From Cryobacterium sp. HLT2-28 (lineage in GTDB: Bacteria > Actinomycetota > Actinomycetes > Actinomycetales > Microbacteriaceae), in assembly GCF_004402495.1 (NCBI RefSeq), contig NZ_SOFH01000023.1, forward strand, positions 372,001 through 436,000: a DNA stretch of 64,000 nt, read 5' to 3'. Each line of letters opens with the position of its first letter. The stretch's first letter is position 1. This document shows, one piece after another, positions 1 to 10,644 of this stretch. The position numbers were made by a program, and so were the translations under genes. Under the pieces are notes generated by a model, which was not told the DNA's origin, did no database searches, and was given only the letters and a program-made list of their open reading frames with translations.

Positions 1-1166
1 GCCACGAAGAAGGGAATCGGTTCGGTGGCCGGATGCCCGTGGTTGCCCGGGATCGGATTCGACGCGATGTAGGGATCAGAGAACCGCCAGCCGGCCCGGC
101 AGAACGCGACCAGGTCCCCCGCCTCCGGACCCAGTCGCAGGTCGCCAGGGTCAGAAACGGACAGGACCCCGGGGTGCGCGGCGACGAGGCCGCGCACATC
201 GGCCAGGCCGGCATCCCGAGCGCGGAGTGGCCCCGTCCAGGAGAGCAGGTCGGCCCCGCCGTTCTGGGCGATGGCGATCTGCTCGCGCAGGTCCGCACGG
301 CCGGAGAGGATCTGATCGACGGAAATGACGTTCGATGGGATGGACCAGTCCATCGAATGGTCGGCGAGCACGATCAGCACGCTGCTCTGCCAGGTGCCCG
401 CCGCGACGAGGTGGTCCACGAATCGGCCGACCTGGTCGTCGGTGTCGGCCAGGGCTGCGGTCCGGGCCGCCTGCAGGGTTGTGCCGGAGACGTCCGAGTG
501 CCCAACGCGGTCAACGTCGCCGAGGTTCGTGAACACGAAGTCCGGATCGACGCCGTCGACCATGGCGATCAGCGCATCCATCGTGAACTTGTCCGGCGCG
601 TGGCCGGTCACCGGGAGGAGCGGGGACGGCTCCCAGCGGTAGGTGGCGCGCTCGCCGAAGATGCCGAAGAGATAGCGCTTGCTGAGGACGGAGCCTGTCG
701 AGAAGCCCTCATCCCTGAGCCTGTCCAGCAGGGTCGGGAATCGCAGGTCGGTCGGCCGGTCCAGGTCGCGCACGACGGCCTCGGCGCGGTCGTAGACCGA
801 GTTGGCCGGCACCCCGGATCGGTCCGGGCGAACGCCGGTCATCATCATCACGTGGTTCGGGATGGTCTCCATGACCGGCAGGGAGCGGGCAGCGGGGAAG
901 TTGGTCCCGGCGCCGCGGAGAGCCGCCAGGCGGGGGGTCAGTGCCGACGTGATCTCATCCGGCCTGCAGCCGTCGACGACCAGCACGTAGACGCGGGTGC
1001 GTGGACCCGGCGCCGTGGCAGCGGCCGCGCGCGCGGGGGCGGGGAGCGCGGTCCCCGCCGCGACGGACAGCAGGACGGAGGCGCCACCGGCCGCGGCCAG
1101 CCGGAGGAACTGGCGGCGGTCGGCAGCCGGGAAGCCGGCGGGCGACGGGGGCTGGTCGACGTTCAC
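1..1166 (-). CDS. Tat-exported alkaline phosphatase superfamily protein (phosphodiesterase type), 3' end outside window
   Basis: About 388 residues are visible before the frame runs off the window. The N-terminus has a twin-arginine signal (DRRQFLRL, then a hydrophobic stretch ending PAPARA), so the product should be exported folded. Motifs fit the type I phosphodiesterase/nucleotide pyrophosphatase branch: VYVLVVDGCRPDEIT supplies the first metal Asp, ETIPNHVMMMTG carries the nucleophile Thr, and DVDRVGHSD, LADHSMDW and GNHGHP supply further metal ligands. The GTG start at 1166 overlaps the stop of the upstream phosphatase as GTGA, so the two are translationally coupled. Family membership is clear; the substrate is not. 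Confidence 0.88.
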   Translation of the reverse strand, partial: MNVDQPPSPAGFPAADRRQFLRLAAAGGASVLLSVAAGTALPAPARAAAATAPGPRTRVYVLVVDGCRPDEITSALTPRLAALRGAGTNFPAARSLPVMETIPNHVMMMTGVRPDRSGVPANSVYDRAEAVVRDLDRPTDLRFPTLLDRLRDEGFSTGSVLSKRYLFGIFGERATYRWEPSPLLPVTGHAPDKFTMDALIAMVDGVDPDFVFTNLGDVDRVGHSDVSGTTLQAARTAALADTDDQVGRFVDHLVAAGTWQSSVLIVLADHSMDWSIPSNVISVDQILSGRADLREQIAIAQNGGADLLSWTGPLRARDAGLADVRGLVAAHPGVLSVSDPGDLRLGPEAGDLVAFCRAGWRFSDPYIASNPIPGNHGHPATEPIPFFV

Positions 1167-2827
1167 AGGACGCGGCTGACGGCCTGGGTGCCCGCGGCGA
1201 CCCGCCACGAGGTGGACAAAGTACTGGTCGCCGCGCGGTTGGTGCGCTCGGAGAGCACGTACCAGTCCATCCGCAGGGCACCCGGTGTGACCTCGAGCAC
1301 GGAGAATCCGTGCGAGTCGAAGTCCAGGTACTTCACGTGCGGATTCGCGCCCTTGAAGGCCTCCTCGACGGCGACGGATGACGTCCGTGGCGGCGTCCCC
1401 AGGATGTCGTCCAGATTGTCGCTGGTCACCGACGTGCAGACCAGTTCGGCGGCCACGGACGCGCCGTTCGACGGGTAGGTCAGCGGATCCGCCGGCACAT
1501 CGCAGGCCCAGCCGGAGTGGATGTCCCCGGTGAGGAAGACGGCGTCCGTGATGGCGTTATCGCGGAGGTGGCTTATCACCCGGCTGCGGTCGGCCGTGTA
1601 CCCGTCCCACTGGTCCACGTTGTAGGGGACGCCGTCGATCGTGGTGGTGCCCAGGAGCTGTTCGACCGCGCCGACTTCCTGCGCGCTGAGCGTGGAGGGG
1701 AAGCGCACCGGGGAGATCATGACGGGATTGCCTATGAGCTTCCACTGGGTGGCCGGCGAGGAGAAGCCGCCGAGCAGCCAGTCCATCTGCGCGTCACCGG
1801 TGAGGGTCCGGGCCGGGCTGCCGATCGCGGGGTCGACGACGCTGGACGCCTGCCGGCTTCGGTACGTGCGCAGGTCCAGCATGGAGATGCTGGCCAGGGT
1901 ACCGAACTCGAAACGCCGGTAGATGTGCCCGCCAGGCTCGAAGCGCACCGGCATCCACTCGGCGTACGCCTGCTTGGATGCGTCGCGTCGGGTCGCCCAG
2001 GTGCCTTCCGCACCCTCCGTGTGGTTCTCGGCCCCGCCCGACCAGGCGTCGTTGGCGAATTCGTGGTCGTCCCAGGTGACCACGAACGGAACCGCCGCGT
2101 GCAGGGCTTGCAGGTCGAGGTCCGTTTTGTACTGCGCGTGGCGGCGGCGGTAGTGCGACAGTGTGGTCATCTCGACCGCCGGATCATGCGGTCGCACGAC
2201 GACGTCCCGCGCCTGGTACTCGCCGGGGGCGTACTCGTACAGGTAGTCGCCGAGGTGCAGGACCACATCCAGGTCGCCGCGATCCGCGAGGTAACGATAG
2301 GCCGAGAAGTACCCGGCCTGCCAGTTGGAGCAGGAGACCACCCCCATGCGCAGCCGGTCCACCGCGGCCCCGGCAGCGGGTGCCGTGCGCGTCCGACCCG
2401 TCGCCGACGTCACCCCGGATGCCGAGAACCGGTACCAGTACGCGGCGCCGGGCTTCAGCCCCCCTGGAATCACCTTGACCGTGTGGTCGCGAGCGGGTCC
2501 GGTCCGGACGGACCCGCGGGCCGCCATCCGCAGGAAGCCGGAGTCCTCGGCCACCTCCCAGCTCACGGTGACGTCGGGGCCAACGCCCGACCCCGGCGCC
2601 GCATCCGGCGTCGGGGTGATGCGCGTCCAGAGCAGCACGCTGCTCGGCAACGGGTCACCCGACGCAACACCGTGCCGGAATCCGGCCGTGGTGGTGGCCG
2701 CGGCGGCGTGGGCTGGCAGCGTGCCCGCCGTCGTCGCGGCTGCACCGGCAAATGCGATGACGCCGGCGGATCGCAGCAGGTCACGTCGATTGAAAGGGCT
2801 CATACCCCCAGTCTGGGGGTGCCTCAT
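1163..2827 (-). CDS. phoD: PhoD-family alkaline phosphatase, Tat-exported
   Basis: This is a 554-residue PhoD-like metallophosphatase. The N-terminus reads SPFNRRDLLRSAG followed by a hydrophobic segment and an AHAA cleavage region, a classic Tat signal. An Fn3-like PhoD N-domain is followed by the catalytic core, with VVSCSNWQAGYFSAYR, LHLGDYLYEYAPG, FVVTWDDHEFANDAWSGG and FLTGDIHSGWA as metal-site motifs. The start at 2827 has GAAGGG upstream; a second ATG at 2803 would give MSPFNRRD and is also possible. The gene overlaps the next phosphatase by four bases. PHO-box-like repeats lie about 27-60 bases upstream, consistent with phosphate-starvation control (inference). Confidence 0.92.
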   Translation of the reverse strand: MRHPQTGGMSPFNRRDLLRSAGVIAFAGAAATTAGTLPAHAAAATTTAGFRHGVASGDPLPSSVLLWTRITPTPDAAPGSGVGPDVTVSWEVAEDSGFLRMAARGSVRTGPARDHTVKVIPGGLKPGAAYWYRFSASGVTSATGRTRTAPAAGAAVDRLRMGVVSCSNWQAGYFSAYRYLADRGDLDVVLHLGDYLYEYAPGEYQARDVVVRPHDPAVEMTTLSHYRRRHAQYKTDLDLQALHAAVPFVVTWDDHEFANDAWSGGAENHTEGAEGTWATRRDASKQAYAEWMPVRFEPGGHIYRRFEFGTLASISMLDLRTYRSRQASSVVDPAIGSPARTLTGDAQMDWLLGGFSSPATQWKLIGNPVMISPVRFPSTLSAQEVGAVEQLLGTTTIDGVPYNVDQWDGYTADRSRVISHLRDNAITDAVFLTGDIHSGWACDVPADPLTYPSNGASVAAELVCTSVTSDNLDDILGTPPRTSSVAVEEAFKGANPHVKYLDFDSHGFSVLEVTPGALRMDWYVLSERTNRAATSTLSTSWRVAAGTQAVSRVL

Positions 2828-2853
2828 GGCCGCCCTTCGGGCTTTGGTGGCCC

Positions 2854-2886
2854 GTTCACCCGCTTTTCACCCAAGGTTCGTCCGTC
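2854..2886. promoter_or_regulatory. Candidate PHO box (three 11-base direct repeats)
   Basis: Three consecutive 11-base units begin GTTCACCC, TTTCACCC and GTTCGTCC (2854-2864, 2865-2875, 2876-2886). The 11-base period and the GTTCACC core match the direct-repeat unit of actinobacterial PhoP sites. The repeats stand just upstream of two exported phosphatases, the expected target. They read on the strand opposite to the genes. Confidence 0.6.
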
Positions 2887-3000
2887 GTCCACGCCCCGCC
2901 GGGATTCCTCGGATGCACCCTGCGTCGCGGCGAGAAGTGGTCGGCCAGACCGACGCGGAGCAGGCCGGCAGCGGCGACGGCCACGAGGGCGAACGCGGAC

Positions 3001-3038
3001 GGCGACAGGGCCGGCCTTGAAAGGCCGGCCCTGTCGCC
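3001..3038 (-). terminator. Hairpin terminator after ilvC
   Basis: A perfect 18-base inverted repeat (3001-3018 with 3021-3038) lies 33 bases downstream of the ilvC stop. There is no U-tract, as is common for actinobacterial intrinsic terminators. It isolates the ilv operon from the phosphatase genes. Confidence 0.75.
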
Positions 3039-3070
3039 GAGAAGTACCCTGTGGTTACCGCGCGGGTCGC

Positions 3071-4114
<1,044 letters not shown>

Positions 4115-4166
4115 TTATTGTTGTCGGTGGTCGAGCTTGCCGAGATCCCCTGGATCTCCGGTGTGG

Positions 4167-4676
4167 TTAGTTTTTGTAGACGCGCTCGGTGATCGATTTC
4201 GACCCGCGGCCGATGGCGACCAGACCCGATTGGGCGATCTCCTTGATCCCGTAGGGTTCGAGCACCCGCAGCAGCGCCTGGGTCTTCCCGGAGTCGCCGG
4301 TGACCTCGATCACCACCGCATCGATTCCGACGTCGACGACACGGGCCCGGAACAGGGTGACCGCCTCGAGCACCTGGGACCTGGTCGTGTTGTCGGCGCG
4401 CACCTTGACCAGCAGGTGTTCGCGCTGCACGGACTGCGACGGGTCGAGTTCGACGATCTTGATCACGTTGATCAGCTTGTTCAGCTGCTTCGTGACCTGC
4501 TCGAGCGGGAGGTCTTCGACGTCGACGAGGATCGTGATCCGGGAGAGGCCTTCGATCTCGGTGCGACCGACGGCGAGGCTCTCGATGTTGAATCCGCGGC
4601 GGGCGAAGAGGCCGGCGACGCGCGTCAGCAGGCCCGGCTTGTCCTCGACGAGGAGGCTGAGAACGTGGGAGCTCAT
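4167..4676 (-). CDS. ilvN: Acetolactate synthase small (regulatory) subunit
   Basis: This 169-residue protein has an N-terminal ACT domain (SLLVEDKPGLLTRVAGLFAR, residues 7-26) and the C-terminal ALS small-subunit domain (SGDS-like TGDSGKTQALLRVLEPYGI). It binds valine and modulates the catalytic IlvB subunit. It starts two bases after the ilvB stop, so the two subunits are co-translated in stoichiometric order. Confidence 0.97.
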   Translation of the reverse strand: MSSHVLSLLVEDKPGLLTRVAGLFARRGFNIESLAVGRTEIEGLSRITILVDVEDLPLEQVTKQLNKLINVIKIVELDPSQSVQREHLLVKVRADNTTRSQVLEAVTLFRARVVDVGIDAVVIEVTGDSGKTQALLRVLEPYGIKEIAQSGLVAIGRGSKSITERVYKN

Positions 4677-4678
4677 GG

Positions 4679-6499
4679 TTATTCCTCTCCCCAGGTCGGT
4701 GCATGGTCTTTGGCGTATTGCACGTAACTGTTGCTGACGCCCTGCGGCACCATCGGCCAGACCATCGCGTCGCGGCTGACGATGAAGTCGATCACGACCG
4801 GCCGGTCGTTGGTCGCGAGGGCGAGCTTGATCGCGTCGTCAACCTGGTCGGCGCTGGTGACGCGGATGCCCAGGGCGCCGTACGCCTCGGCCAGCTTCAC
4901 GAAGTCGGGCACCATCGCCGAGCCGTGGCCCGTGTTCAGGTCGGTGAACGAGTGGCGCCCGTCGTAGAACAGGGTCTGCCACTGGCGCACCATGCCGAGC
5001 GACGAGTTGTTGATGATCGCCACCTTGATCGGGATGTTGTTGATCGTGCAGGTGGCCAGTTCCTGGTTGGTCATCTGGAAGCATCCGTCGCCGTCGATCG
5101 ACCAGACGACCCGGTCGGGTTCGGCGACCTTGGCGCCCATCGCGGCGGGCACGGAGTACCCCATGGTTCCCGCGCCGCCCGAGTTGAGCCAGGAGTTGGG
5201 CCGTTCGTACTTGATGTACTGGGCCGCCCACATCTGGTGCTGGCCGACGCCGGCGGCGTAGACGCCCTCGGGGCCGGTGAGCTCGCCGATCCGCTTGATC
5301 ACGTACTGCGGGGCGAGCAGGCCGTCGGTCGGCTCGGAGTAGCCGAGCGGGAACTCCTCGCGCAGGCCGTTGAGGTAGGTCCACCAGACGCTGATGTCGG
5401 GGGTCGTCGTCTTGACGGAGGTCGCGTAGGCGACGGTGAGGTCGGCGATCACGTCCTTGGCGTCGCCGACGATCGGCACGTCAGCGGTGCGGATCTTGGA
5501 GATCTCGGCCGGGTCGACGTCGACGTGCACGATGGTGGCGTGCGGCGCGAACTCGGACACCTTGCCGGTCACCCGGTCGTCGAAGCGGGCGCCGAGGGCG
5601 ATGATCAGGTCGGCCTCCTGCAGGGCGAGCACCGCGGAGACCGTGCCGTGCATCCCCGGCATGCCCAGGTGCTGCTCGTGCGAGTCGGGGAAGGCGCCGC
5701 GGGCCATCAACGTGGTGACGACGGGCGTGCCGGTGAGCTCGGCGAAGGCGAGGAGTTCCTCGGACGCGCGGGCGCGGATGACGCCGCCGCCGACGTAGAG
5801 CACCGGCTTGCGGGATTCGGCGAGCAGCTGGGCGGCCGCCTGCACCTGCTTGCCGTGGGCCTTGGTGATCGGCCGGTAGCCGGGCAGGTCCAGCTTGGGC
5901 GGCCAGATGAACGGGGCCTTGTTCTGCTGGGCGTCCTTCGTGATGTCCACGAGCACCGGGCCGGGCCGGCCGGTCGACGCGATCAGGTGCGCGGAGGCGA
6001 TGGCGGCGGGGATGTCCTCCGGCCGCTTGACGAGGAAGGAATGCTTGGTGATCGGCATGGTGATGCCGACGATGTCGGCCTCCTGGAAGGCATCCGTGCC
6101 CATCAGGGTGGAGAAGACCTGGCCGGTGATGCAGACGATCGGCACCGAGTCCATATAGGCGTCCGCGATCGCGGTGACGAGGTTGGTGGCGCCGGGGCCC
6201 GAGGTCGCGATGGCGACGCCGACGCGGTTGCTCGCCGAGGCGTAGCCCTCGGCGGCGTGGCCGGCTCCCTGCTCGTGGCGCACCAGGATGTGCCGGATGG
6301 CGTCCTGGGTCATCAGCTCGTCGTAGAGCGGGATGACGGCGCCGCCCGGGAGGCCGAAGACGTCGGTGACGCCGAGCAGCTCGAGGCTGCGGATGATGGC
6401 CCCTGAGCCGGTGAGGATCTCCGGCTCGACGCCGGCGCCGGACAGGCCGGGCGCGGCGGGCGAGGGTGATGGCGATGGCACGGGTGAATCCGCGGTCAT
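4679..6499 (-). CDS. ilvB: Acetolactate synthase large (catalytic) subunit
   Basis: This 606-residue thiamine-diphosphate enzyme condenses pyruvate with pyruvate or 2-oxobutyrate, the first step of branched-chain amino acid synthesis. [15 protein letters not shown] carries the catalytic Glu, [11 protein letters not shown] marks the FAD/central domain, and [12 protein letters not shown] is the TPP/Mg motif. A Pro/Ser-rich N-terminal tail of about 25 residues precedes the TPP-Pyr domain. It is 37 bases downstream of ilvD, with no room for a leader-peptide attenuator. Confidence 0.98.
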   Translation of the reverse strand: MTADSPVPSPSPSPAAPGLSGAGVEPEILTGSGAIIRSLELLGVTDVFGLPGGAVIPLYDELMTQDAIRHILVRHEQGAGHAAEGYASASNRVGVAIATSGPGATNLVTAIADAYMDSVPIVCITGQVFSTLMGTDAFQEADIVGITMPITKHSFLVKRPEDIPAAIASAHLIASTGRPGPVLVDITKDAQQNKAPFIWPPKLDLPGYRPITKAHGKQVQAAAQLLAESRKPVLYVGGGVIRARASEELLAFAELTGTPVVTTLMARGAFPDSHEQHLGMPGMHGTVSAVLALQEADLIIALGARFDDRVTGKVSEFAPHATIVHVDVDPAEISKIRTADVPIVGDAKDVIADLTVAYATSVKTTTPDISVWWTYLNGLREEFPLGYSEPTDGLLAPQYVIKRIGELTGPEGVYAAGVGQHQMWAAQYIKYERPNSWLNSGGAGTMGYSVPAAMGAKVAEPDRVVWSIDGDGCFQMTNQELATCTINNIPIKVAIINNSSLGMVRQWQTLFYDGRHSFTDLNTGHGSAMVPDFVKLAEAYGALGIRVTSADQVDDAIKLALATNDRPVVIDFIVSRDAMVWPMVPQGVSNSYVQYAKDHAPTWGEE

Positions 6500-6536
6500 G
6501 AGATCAAGTCCCTAGTTCGTTGACGAATGGTGAGCG

Positions 6537-8231
6537 CTAGCCGGTCACGGCGCCGACGGCCGCTGACTGGACAAGCTTCGAGTACTTCGCGAGTACTCCC
6601 CGGGTATAGCGCGGTGGGAGTGGAGCCCAGCCGATGCGCCGTGCAGCCAGCTCTTCAGGGTCGACCAGTAGGTCGAGCGTGCGAGCTGCGATATCGACCC
6701 GTATGAGATCACCATCGCGCACGAAGGCGATGGGACCTGCGTCCACCGCTTCGGGTGCTATGTGGCCGATACACAGTCCGGTTGTGCCGCCTGAGAATCT
6801 GCCGTCCGTTAACAGTAGTACATCGGCGCCGAGCCCTGCGCCCTTGATGGCCGCGGTGATCGAGAGCATCTCACGCATGCCGGGGCCGCCCTTCGGACCC
6901 TCGTAACGGATGATGACGACGTCGCCCTTCGCGATCCCGCCGACGGTCAGCGCGTCCATTGCGGCCCGTTCCCGTTCGAACACGCGGGCCGGGCCGACGA
7001 AGACGTCACTGTCGAAGCCGGCGGTCTTCACGACGGCCCCCTCCGGCGCCATCGAGCCCTTGAGGATGGTGATGCCGCCGCTGGCGTGGATCGGGTTGTC
7101 GAGCGTGCGGAGCACCTCGCCGTCGAGGTCGGGCGGGTCGATCTCGGCGAGGTTCTCGGCGACCGTCTTGCCGGTCACGGTGAGCGCGTCGCCGTGGATC
7201 AGGCCGGCTTCGAGGAGCGCCCGCATCACCACGGGCACGCCGCCCTGACGGTCGACGTCGTTCATGACGTACTTGCCGAACGGCTTGAGGTCGCCGATGT
7301 GCGGCACGGTGTCGCCGATCCGGTTGAAGTCGTCCAGGCTGAGCTCGACCTCGGCCTCGTTCGCGATGGCGAGCAGGTGCAGCACGACGTTGGTCGACCC
7401 GCCGAAGGCCATCGCCACGGCGATCGCGTTCTCGAACGCCTTGCGGGTGAGGATGTCCCTGGCCGTGATGCCCAGGCGCAGCAGGTTGACCACGGCCTCT
7501 CCGGAGCGGTGCGCGTAGTAGTCGCGGCGGCGGTCGGCCGAGGCCGGCGAGGCCGAGCCGGGCAGGCTCATGCCGAGGGCCTCCGCGACGCTGGCCATGG
7601 TGTTGGCGGTGTACATGCCGCCGCAGGCACCCTCGCCGGGGGCGAACGCGCACTCGATCCGCTTGGCGTCGGCCTCGGTCATCCGGCCGGCCTTCACCGC
7701 GCCGACGGCCTCGAACGAGTCGATGATGGTGATGTCCTTCTCGGTGCCGTCCGAGAGCTTGACCCAGCCCGGTGCGATCGAACCGGCATAGAGGAACACG
7801 CTGGCGAGGTCGAGGCGGGCGGCGGCCATCAGCATCCCGGGCAGGGACTTGTCGCAGCCGGCGAGGAGGACGGAACCGTCGAGTCGCTCAGCCTGCATGA
7901 CGACCTCGACGGAGTCGGCGATGACCTCGCGGGAGACGAGGGAGAAGTGCATGCCCTCATGGCCCATCGAGATGCCGTCGGAGACGGAGATGGTGCCGAA
8001 CTGCAGCGGGTAGCCGCCTCCGGAGTGCACGCCTTCCTTGGCGGCCTGGGCGAGGCGGTCAAGGGACAGGTTGCAGGGGGTGATCTCGTTCCAGGAACTG
8101 GCGATCCCGATCTGGGGTTTCTCCCAGTCGGCATCTCCCATTCCGACGGCGCGAAGCATGCCCCGCGAGGTGGTGGCTTCGATTCCGTCGGTGACGTCGC
8201 GGCTGCGCGGTTTCAGATCATACTCAGGCAT
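6537..8231 (-). CDS. ilvD: Dihydroxy-acid dehydratase
   Basis: This 564-residue Fe-S dehydratase makes the 2-oxo acids of valine and isoleucine synthesis. Cluster cysteines appear in [12 protein letters not shown] and [14 protein letters not shown], and the C-terminal [10 protein letters not shown] motif is present. It is the first gene of the ilv operon. A TAGACT box at 8238-8243 ends six bases before the ATG, so the transcript may be leaderless. The last 95 or so codons use codons (TTA, CTA, GTA, AGA, ATA) that are rare in the rest of the gene, while the protein stays family-typical. Confidence 0.98.
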   Translation of the reverse strand: MPEYDLKPRSRDVTDGIEATTSRGMLRAVGMGDADWEKPQIGIASSWNEITPCNLSLDRLAQAAKEGVHSGGGYPLQFGTISVSDGISMGHEGMHFSLVSREVIADSVEVVMQAERLDGSVLLAGCDKSLPGMLMAAARLDLASVFLYAGSIAPGWVKLSDGTEKDITIIDSFEAVGAVKAGRMTEADAKRIECAFAPGEGACGGMYTANTMASVAEALGMSLPGSASPASADRRRDYYAHRSGEAVVNLLRLGITARDILTRKAFENAIAVAMAFGGSTNVVLHLLAIANEAEVELSLDDFNRIGDTVPHIGDLKPFGKYVMNDVDRQGGVPVVMRALLEAGLIHGDALTVTGKTVAENLAEIDPPDLDGEVLRTLDNPIHASGGITILKGSMAPEGAVVKTAGFDSDVFVGPARVFERERAAMDALTVGGIAKGDVVIIRYEGPKGGPGMREMLSITAAIKGAGLGADVLLLTDGRFSGGTTGLCIGHIAPEAVDAGPIAFVRDGDLIRVDIAARTLDLLVDPEELAARRIGWAPLPPRYTRGVLAKYSKLVQSAAVGAVTG

Positions 8232-8237
8232 GCACTG

Positions 8238-8243
8238 AGTCTA
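8238..8243 (-). promoter_or_regulatory. Candidate -10 box of ilvD (leaderless)
   Basis: TAGACT reads on the minus strand with six bases to the ilvD ATG. No clear -35 is visible. The intergenic space is only 45 bases, so the operon promoter must lie here or within the end of otsA-otsB. Confidence 0.4.
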
Positions 8244-8276
8244 GAACGTCGCCGGGCCCCGAACGTCGGCCGGCCC

Positions 8277-10469
8277 TCAGGCTCCCGGCTGGGGCGGAGT
8301 CTCCGCGGCCGCGTCCCGGAAATCGGCGATCATTCCCAGCACGAGGGGCACCTCCTCCGGGCCGTGAACCCGGTAGCCGGCGAGGGATGCGCCCGCGCCG
8401 ATCTTCAGGCCGAGGTCACCCTCCCCCAGCACCGCGAAGGCGTCCTCGTCGGTCAGGTCGTCCCCGGCGTAGAAGACATGGTCGGCGCCGGTGTGCCGGC
8501 GGAGGCGCTCGAGGGCGTCGCCCTTGGTGCTGGCACGAACCGCGAATTCGAGCACGTTCTTGCCTTCGCGCACGGTCAGTCCCGGCAGAAGCACGCTGAG
8601 CTGCTCGCGGGCCTGCTTCTGCGCCGACTGGGCGGCCTGCGGGGTGGCGAGCCGGGTGTGCAGGGCGAGGCCGGCGGGTTTCCGTTCGATCCAGGTTCCG
8701 GCGACACCGCCGGAGATGCGTTCGAGCACCTGGGCCAGCGTGTTCAGCTGCTCGAGTTCAGCGGAGACGAGGTCCAGCTCGATCTCCGGGGTGTCCAGCT
8801 GCACCTCGATGCCGTGCGAGCCGGTCAGTAGCACGTCGCTCTGCGGCTGCGACACGTGCTGGAGGCTGACCAGTGCCCGGCCGGACACGAAGGCGACGCG
8901 CACACCGTCCTGGTCGAGCAGGCGCTGCACGGCGTCGCGGGTGCCGTCGACGGCCCTGGCGTCCTCCGGGTTGTCCACGTGCGGGGCCAGGGTCCCGTCG
9001 AAGTCCAGGGCGACGAGCAGGGTCCCGGTGCTGGTGACGTCCCGGAGGGCGGCGGAGAGGGGATCGGGGATGCCGGGGCGCACGGCTGCTCCTTCGGTGA
9101 GGGTGCGGAGGAAAGAGGCGGACCAGGCGGCCACGTCGTTGTCGAAGACCTTGCGGCGCAGGGCGCGCATCCGTCGCAGGCGTTCCTGCCGGGGCATGGC
9201 GATGGCTCGGAGGATTGCCGCCTTCAGCCCGTCGATGTCGTGCGGGTTGATCAGCACGGCCTGCTTGAGTTCGTCCGCCGCGCCGGCGAACTCGCTGAGC
9301 ACCAGGACGCCGTCGCGGTCGAACCGCACGGCGACGTATTCCTTGGCGACGAGGTTCATCCCGTCGCGGAGGGCGGTCACGAGCATCACATCGGCGGCAA
9401 GGTAGAGGGCCACCATCTCCTCGCGCGGGTAGCCGTGGTGGTGGTAGCTGATCGCGGTGTGGCTGATCGTCGAATAGTCGCCGTTGAGGCGGCCGACCGC
9501 GAGTTCGATCTCGTCCCTGAGGGCGATGTACGGTCCGACGCGCTCGCGGGACGGACTCGCGACCTGCACCAGGGTGACGTCGGCGACGCTCACGCTGCCG
9601 TCCTCGAGGAGTTCGCCGAACGCCTTGATCCGGTGCAGGATGCCCTTGGTGTAGTCGAGCCGGTCGACGCCGAGCAGGATCGTCTTCGGATTGCCGAGGT
9701 CCTCCCGGATCTGCCGGGCCCGCTCCTGCACCTCGGGCCGCCTGGCCAGTTCCTCGTACGACCGGGCGTCGATCGAGATGGGGAAGTGCTTGGCGATGAC
9801 GCGGCGATGCACCCCGTTGTGGCCGGGCACGTCGATGGCGACCCCGCGGGTCGGGTAGCCGTAGAGGCTGCGGACCGCCCGGGAGAAGTTGCCGGCGTCG
9901 GCCGCCCGCTGGAAGCCGATCAGGTCGGCGCCGAGGAGGCCGTCGAGGATCTGCTTGCGCCAGGGCAGCTGGGCGTAGATCCCGTACGGCGGGAACGGGA
10001 TGTGGTTGAAGAAACCGATCACGAGGTCGGGGCGGGCCTCGCGCAGCATCCGCGGCACAAGCTGAAGCTGGTAGTCGTGCACCCAGACGGTCGCGCCGGT
10101 CGACGCCGCGGCCGCGGCCTCCTCGGCGAAACGCCGGTTGACCCGCACGTAGGCCTCCCACCATTCGCGGTGGAAGCTCGGCGGGGCGATCACGTCGTGA
10201 TAGAGCGGCCAGATCGTGTCGTTGGAGAAACCCTCGTAGTAGTCTTCCAGGTCCGCCGCGCTCAGCCGCACCGGAGCGATGGAGATCCCGTCGTTGACGA
10301 AGGGGGCGAAGGTGCGGTCGGCGACTCCCGGCCAGCCCACCCAGACCCCGTCCGAGGAACGCATCAGCGGCTCGAGCGCGGTGACCAGGCCGCCGGGCGA
10401 GGTGCGCCAGCTTTCCGTCCCGTCGTCGGCGACCTCGAAATCGACCGGCAAGCGGTTCGACACCACCAC
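8277..10469 (-). CDS. otsA-otsB: Bifunctional trehalose-6-phosphate synthase/phosphatase (OtsA-OtsB fusion)
   Basis: The first 465 or so residues are a GT20 trehalose-6-phosphate synthase (SNRLPV and WVHDYQLQLVPRMLREARPD; sugar-nucleotide site GVDRLDYTKGI). From about residue 480 there is a HAD-type trehalose phosphatase (LLVALDFDGTLAP, VAFVSGR, FYAGDDLTDEDAF). The fusion would make trehalose from UDP-glucose and glucose-6-phosphate on one chain. The start is uncertain: GTG codons at 10461-10469 fall inside the first beta strand, and the in-frame sequence upstream (AQTYSL) resembles a normal OtsA N-terminus but has no ATG, GTG or TTG before a stop. No good Shine-Dalgarno is visible. Confidence 0.93.
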   Translation of the reverse strand: MVVSNRLPVDFEVADDGTESWRTSPGGLVTALEPLMRSSDGVWVGWPGVADRTFAPFVNDGISIAPVRLSAADLEDYYEGFSNDTIWPLYHDVIAPPSFHREWWEAYVRVNRRFAEEAAAAASTGATVWVHDYQLQLVPRMLREARPDLVIGFFNHIPFPPYGIYAQLPWRKQILDGLLGADLIGFQRAADAGNFSRAVRSLYGYPTRGVAIDVPGHNGVHRRVIAKHFPISIDARSYEELARRPEVQERARQIREDLGNPKTILLGVDRLDYTKGILHRIKAFGELLEDGSVSVADVTLVQVASPSRERVGPYIALRDEIELAVGRLNGDYSTISHTAISYHHHGYPREEMVALYLAADVMLVTALRDGMNLVAKEYVAVRFDRDGVLVLSEFAGAADELKQAVLINPHDIDGLKAAILRAIAMPRQERLRRMRALRRKVFDNDVAAWSASFLRTLTEGAAVRPGIPDPLSAALRDVTSTGTLLVALDFDGTLAPHVDNPEDARAVDGTRDAVQRLLDQDGVRVAFVSGRALVSLQHVSQPQSDVLLTGSHGIEVQLDTPEIELDLVSAELEQLNTLAQVLERISGGVAGTWIERKPAGLALHTRLATPQAAQSAQKQAREQLSVLLPGLTVREGKNVLEFAVRASTKGDALERLRRHTGADHVFYAGDDLTDEDAFAVLGEGDLGLKIGAGASLAGYRVHGPEEVPLVLGMIADFRDAAAETPPQPGA

Positions 10470-10644
10470 GAGCGAGTAGGTCTGTGCCGAACCGGCGGAC
10501 TGGGGGGACTCGGCTGATGGCGAGATGGTCTCTTCCGTTCCGGCGAGCGCCTCGCGCGATCACCTTGCTGGTTCTGCAAGGTTATCAGCCGGTCCACAAG
10601 CCCGGCCGGAACAATGGGCGTGCACCCCCAACGGTTAAGGAACG

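Noticed and set aside
4703-6406. A 567-codon plus-strand open frame opposite ilvB
   Set aside because: Antisense shadow of ilvB with high Asp, Arg and Gly content and no domain.
6500-6536. A leader-peptide attenuator or T-box before ilvB
   Set aside because: Only 37 bases separate ilvD and ilvB, too short for either, and no run of branched-chain codons is visible.
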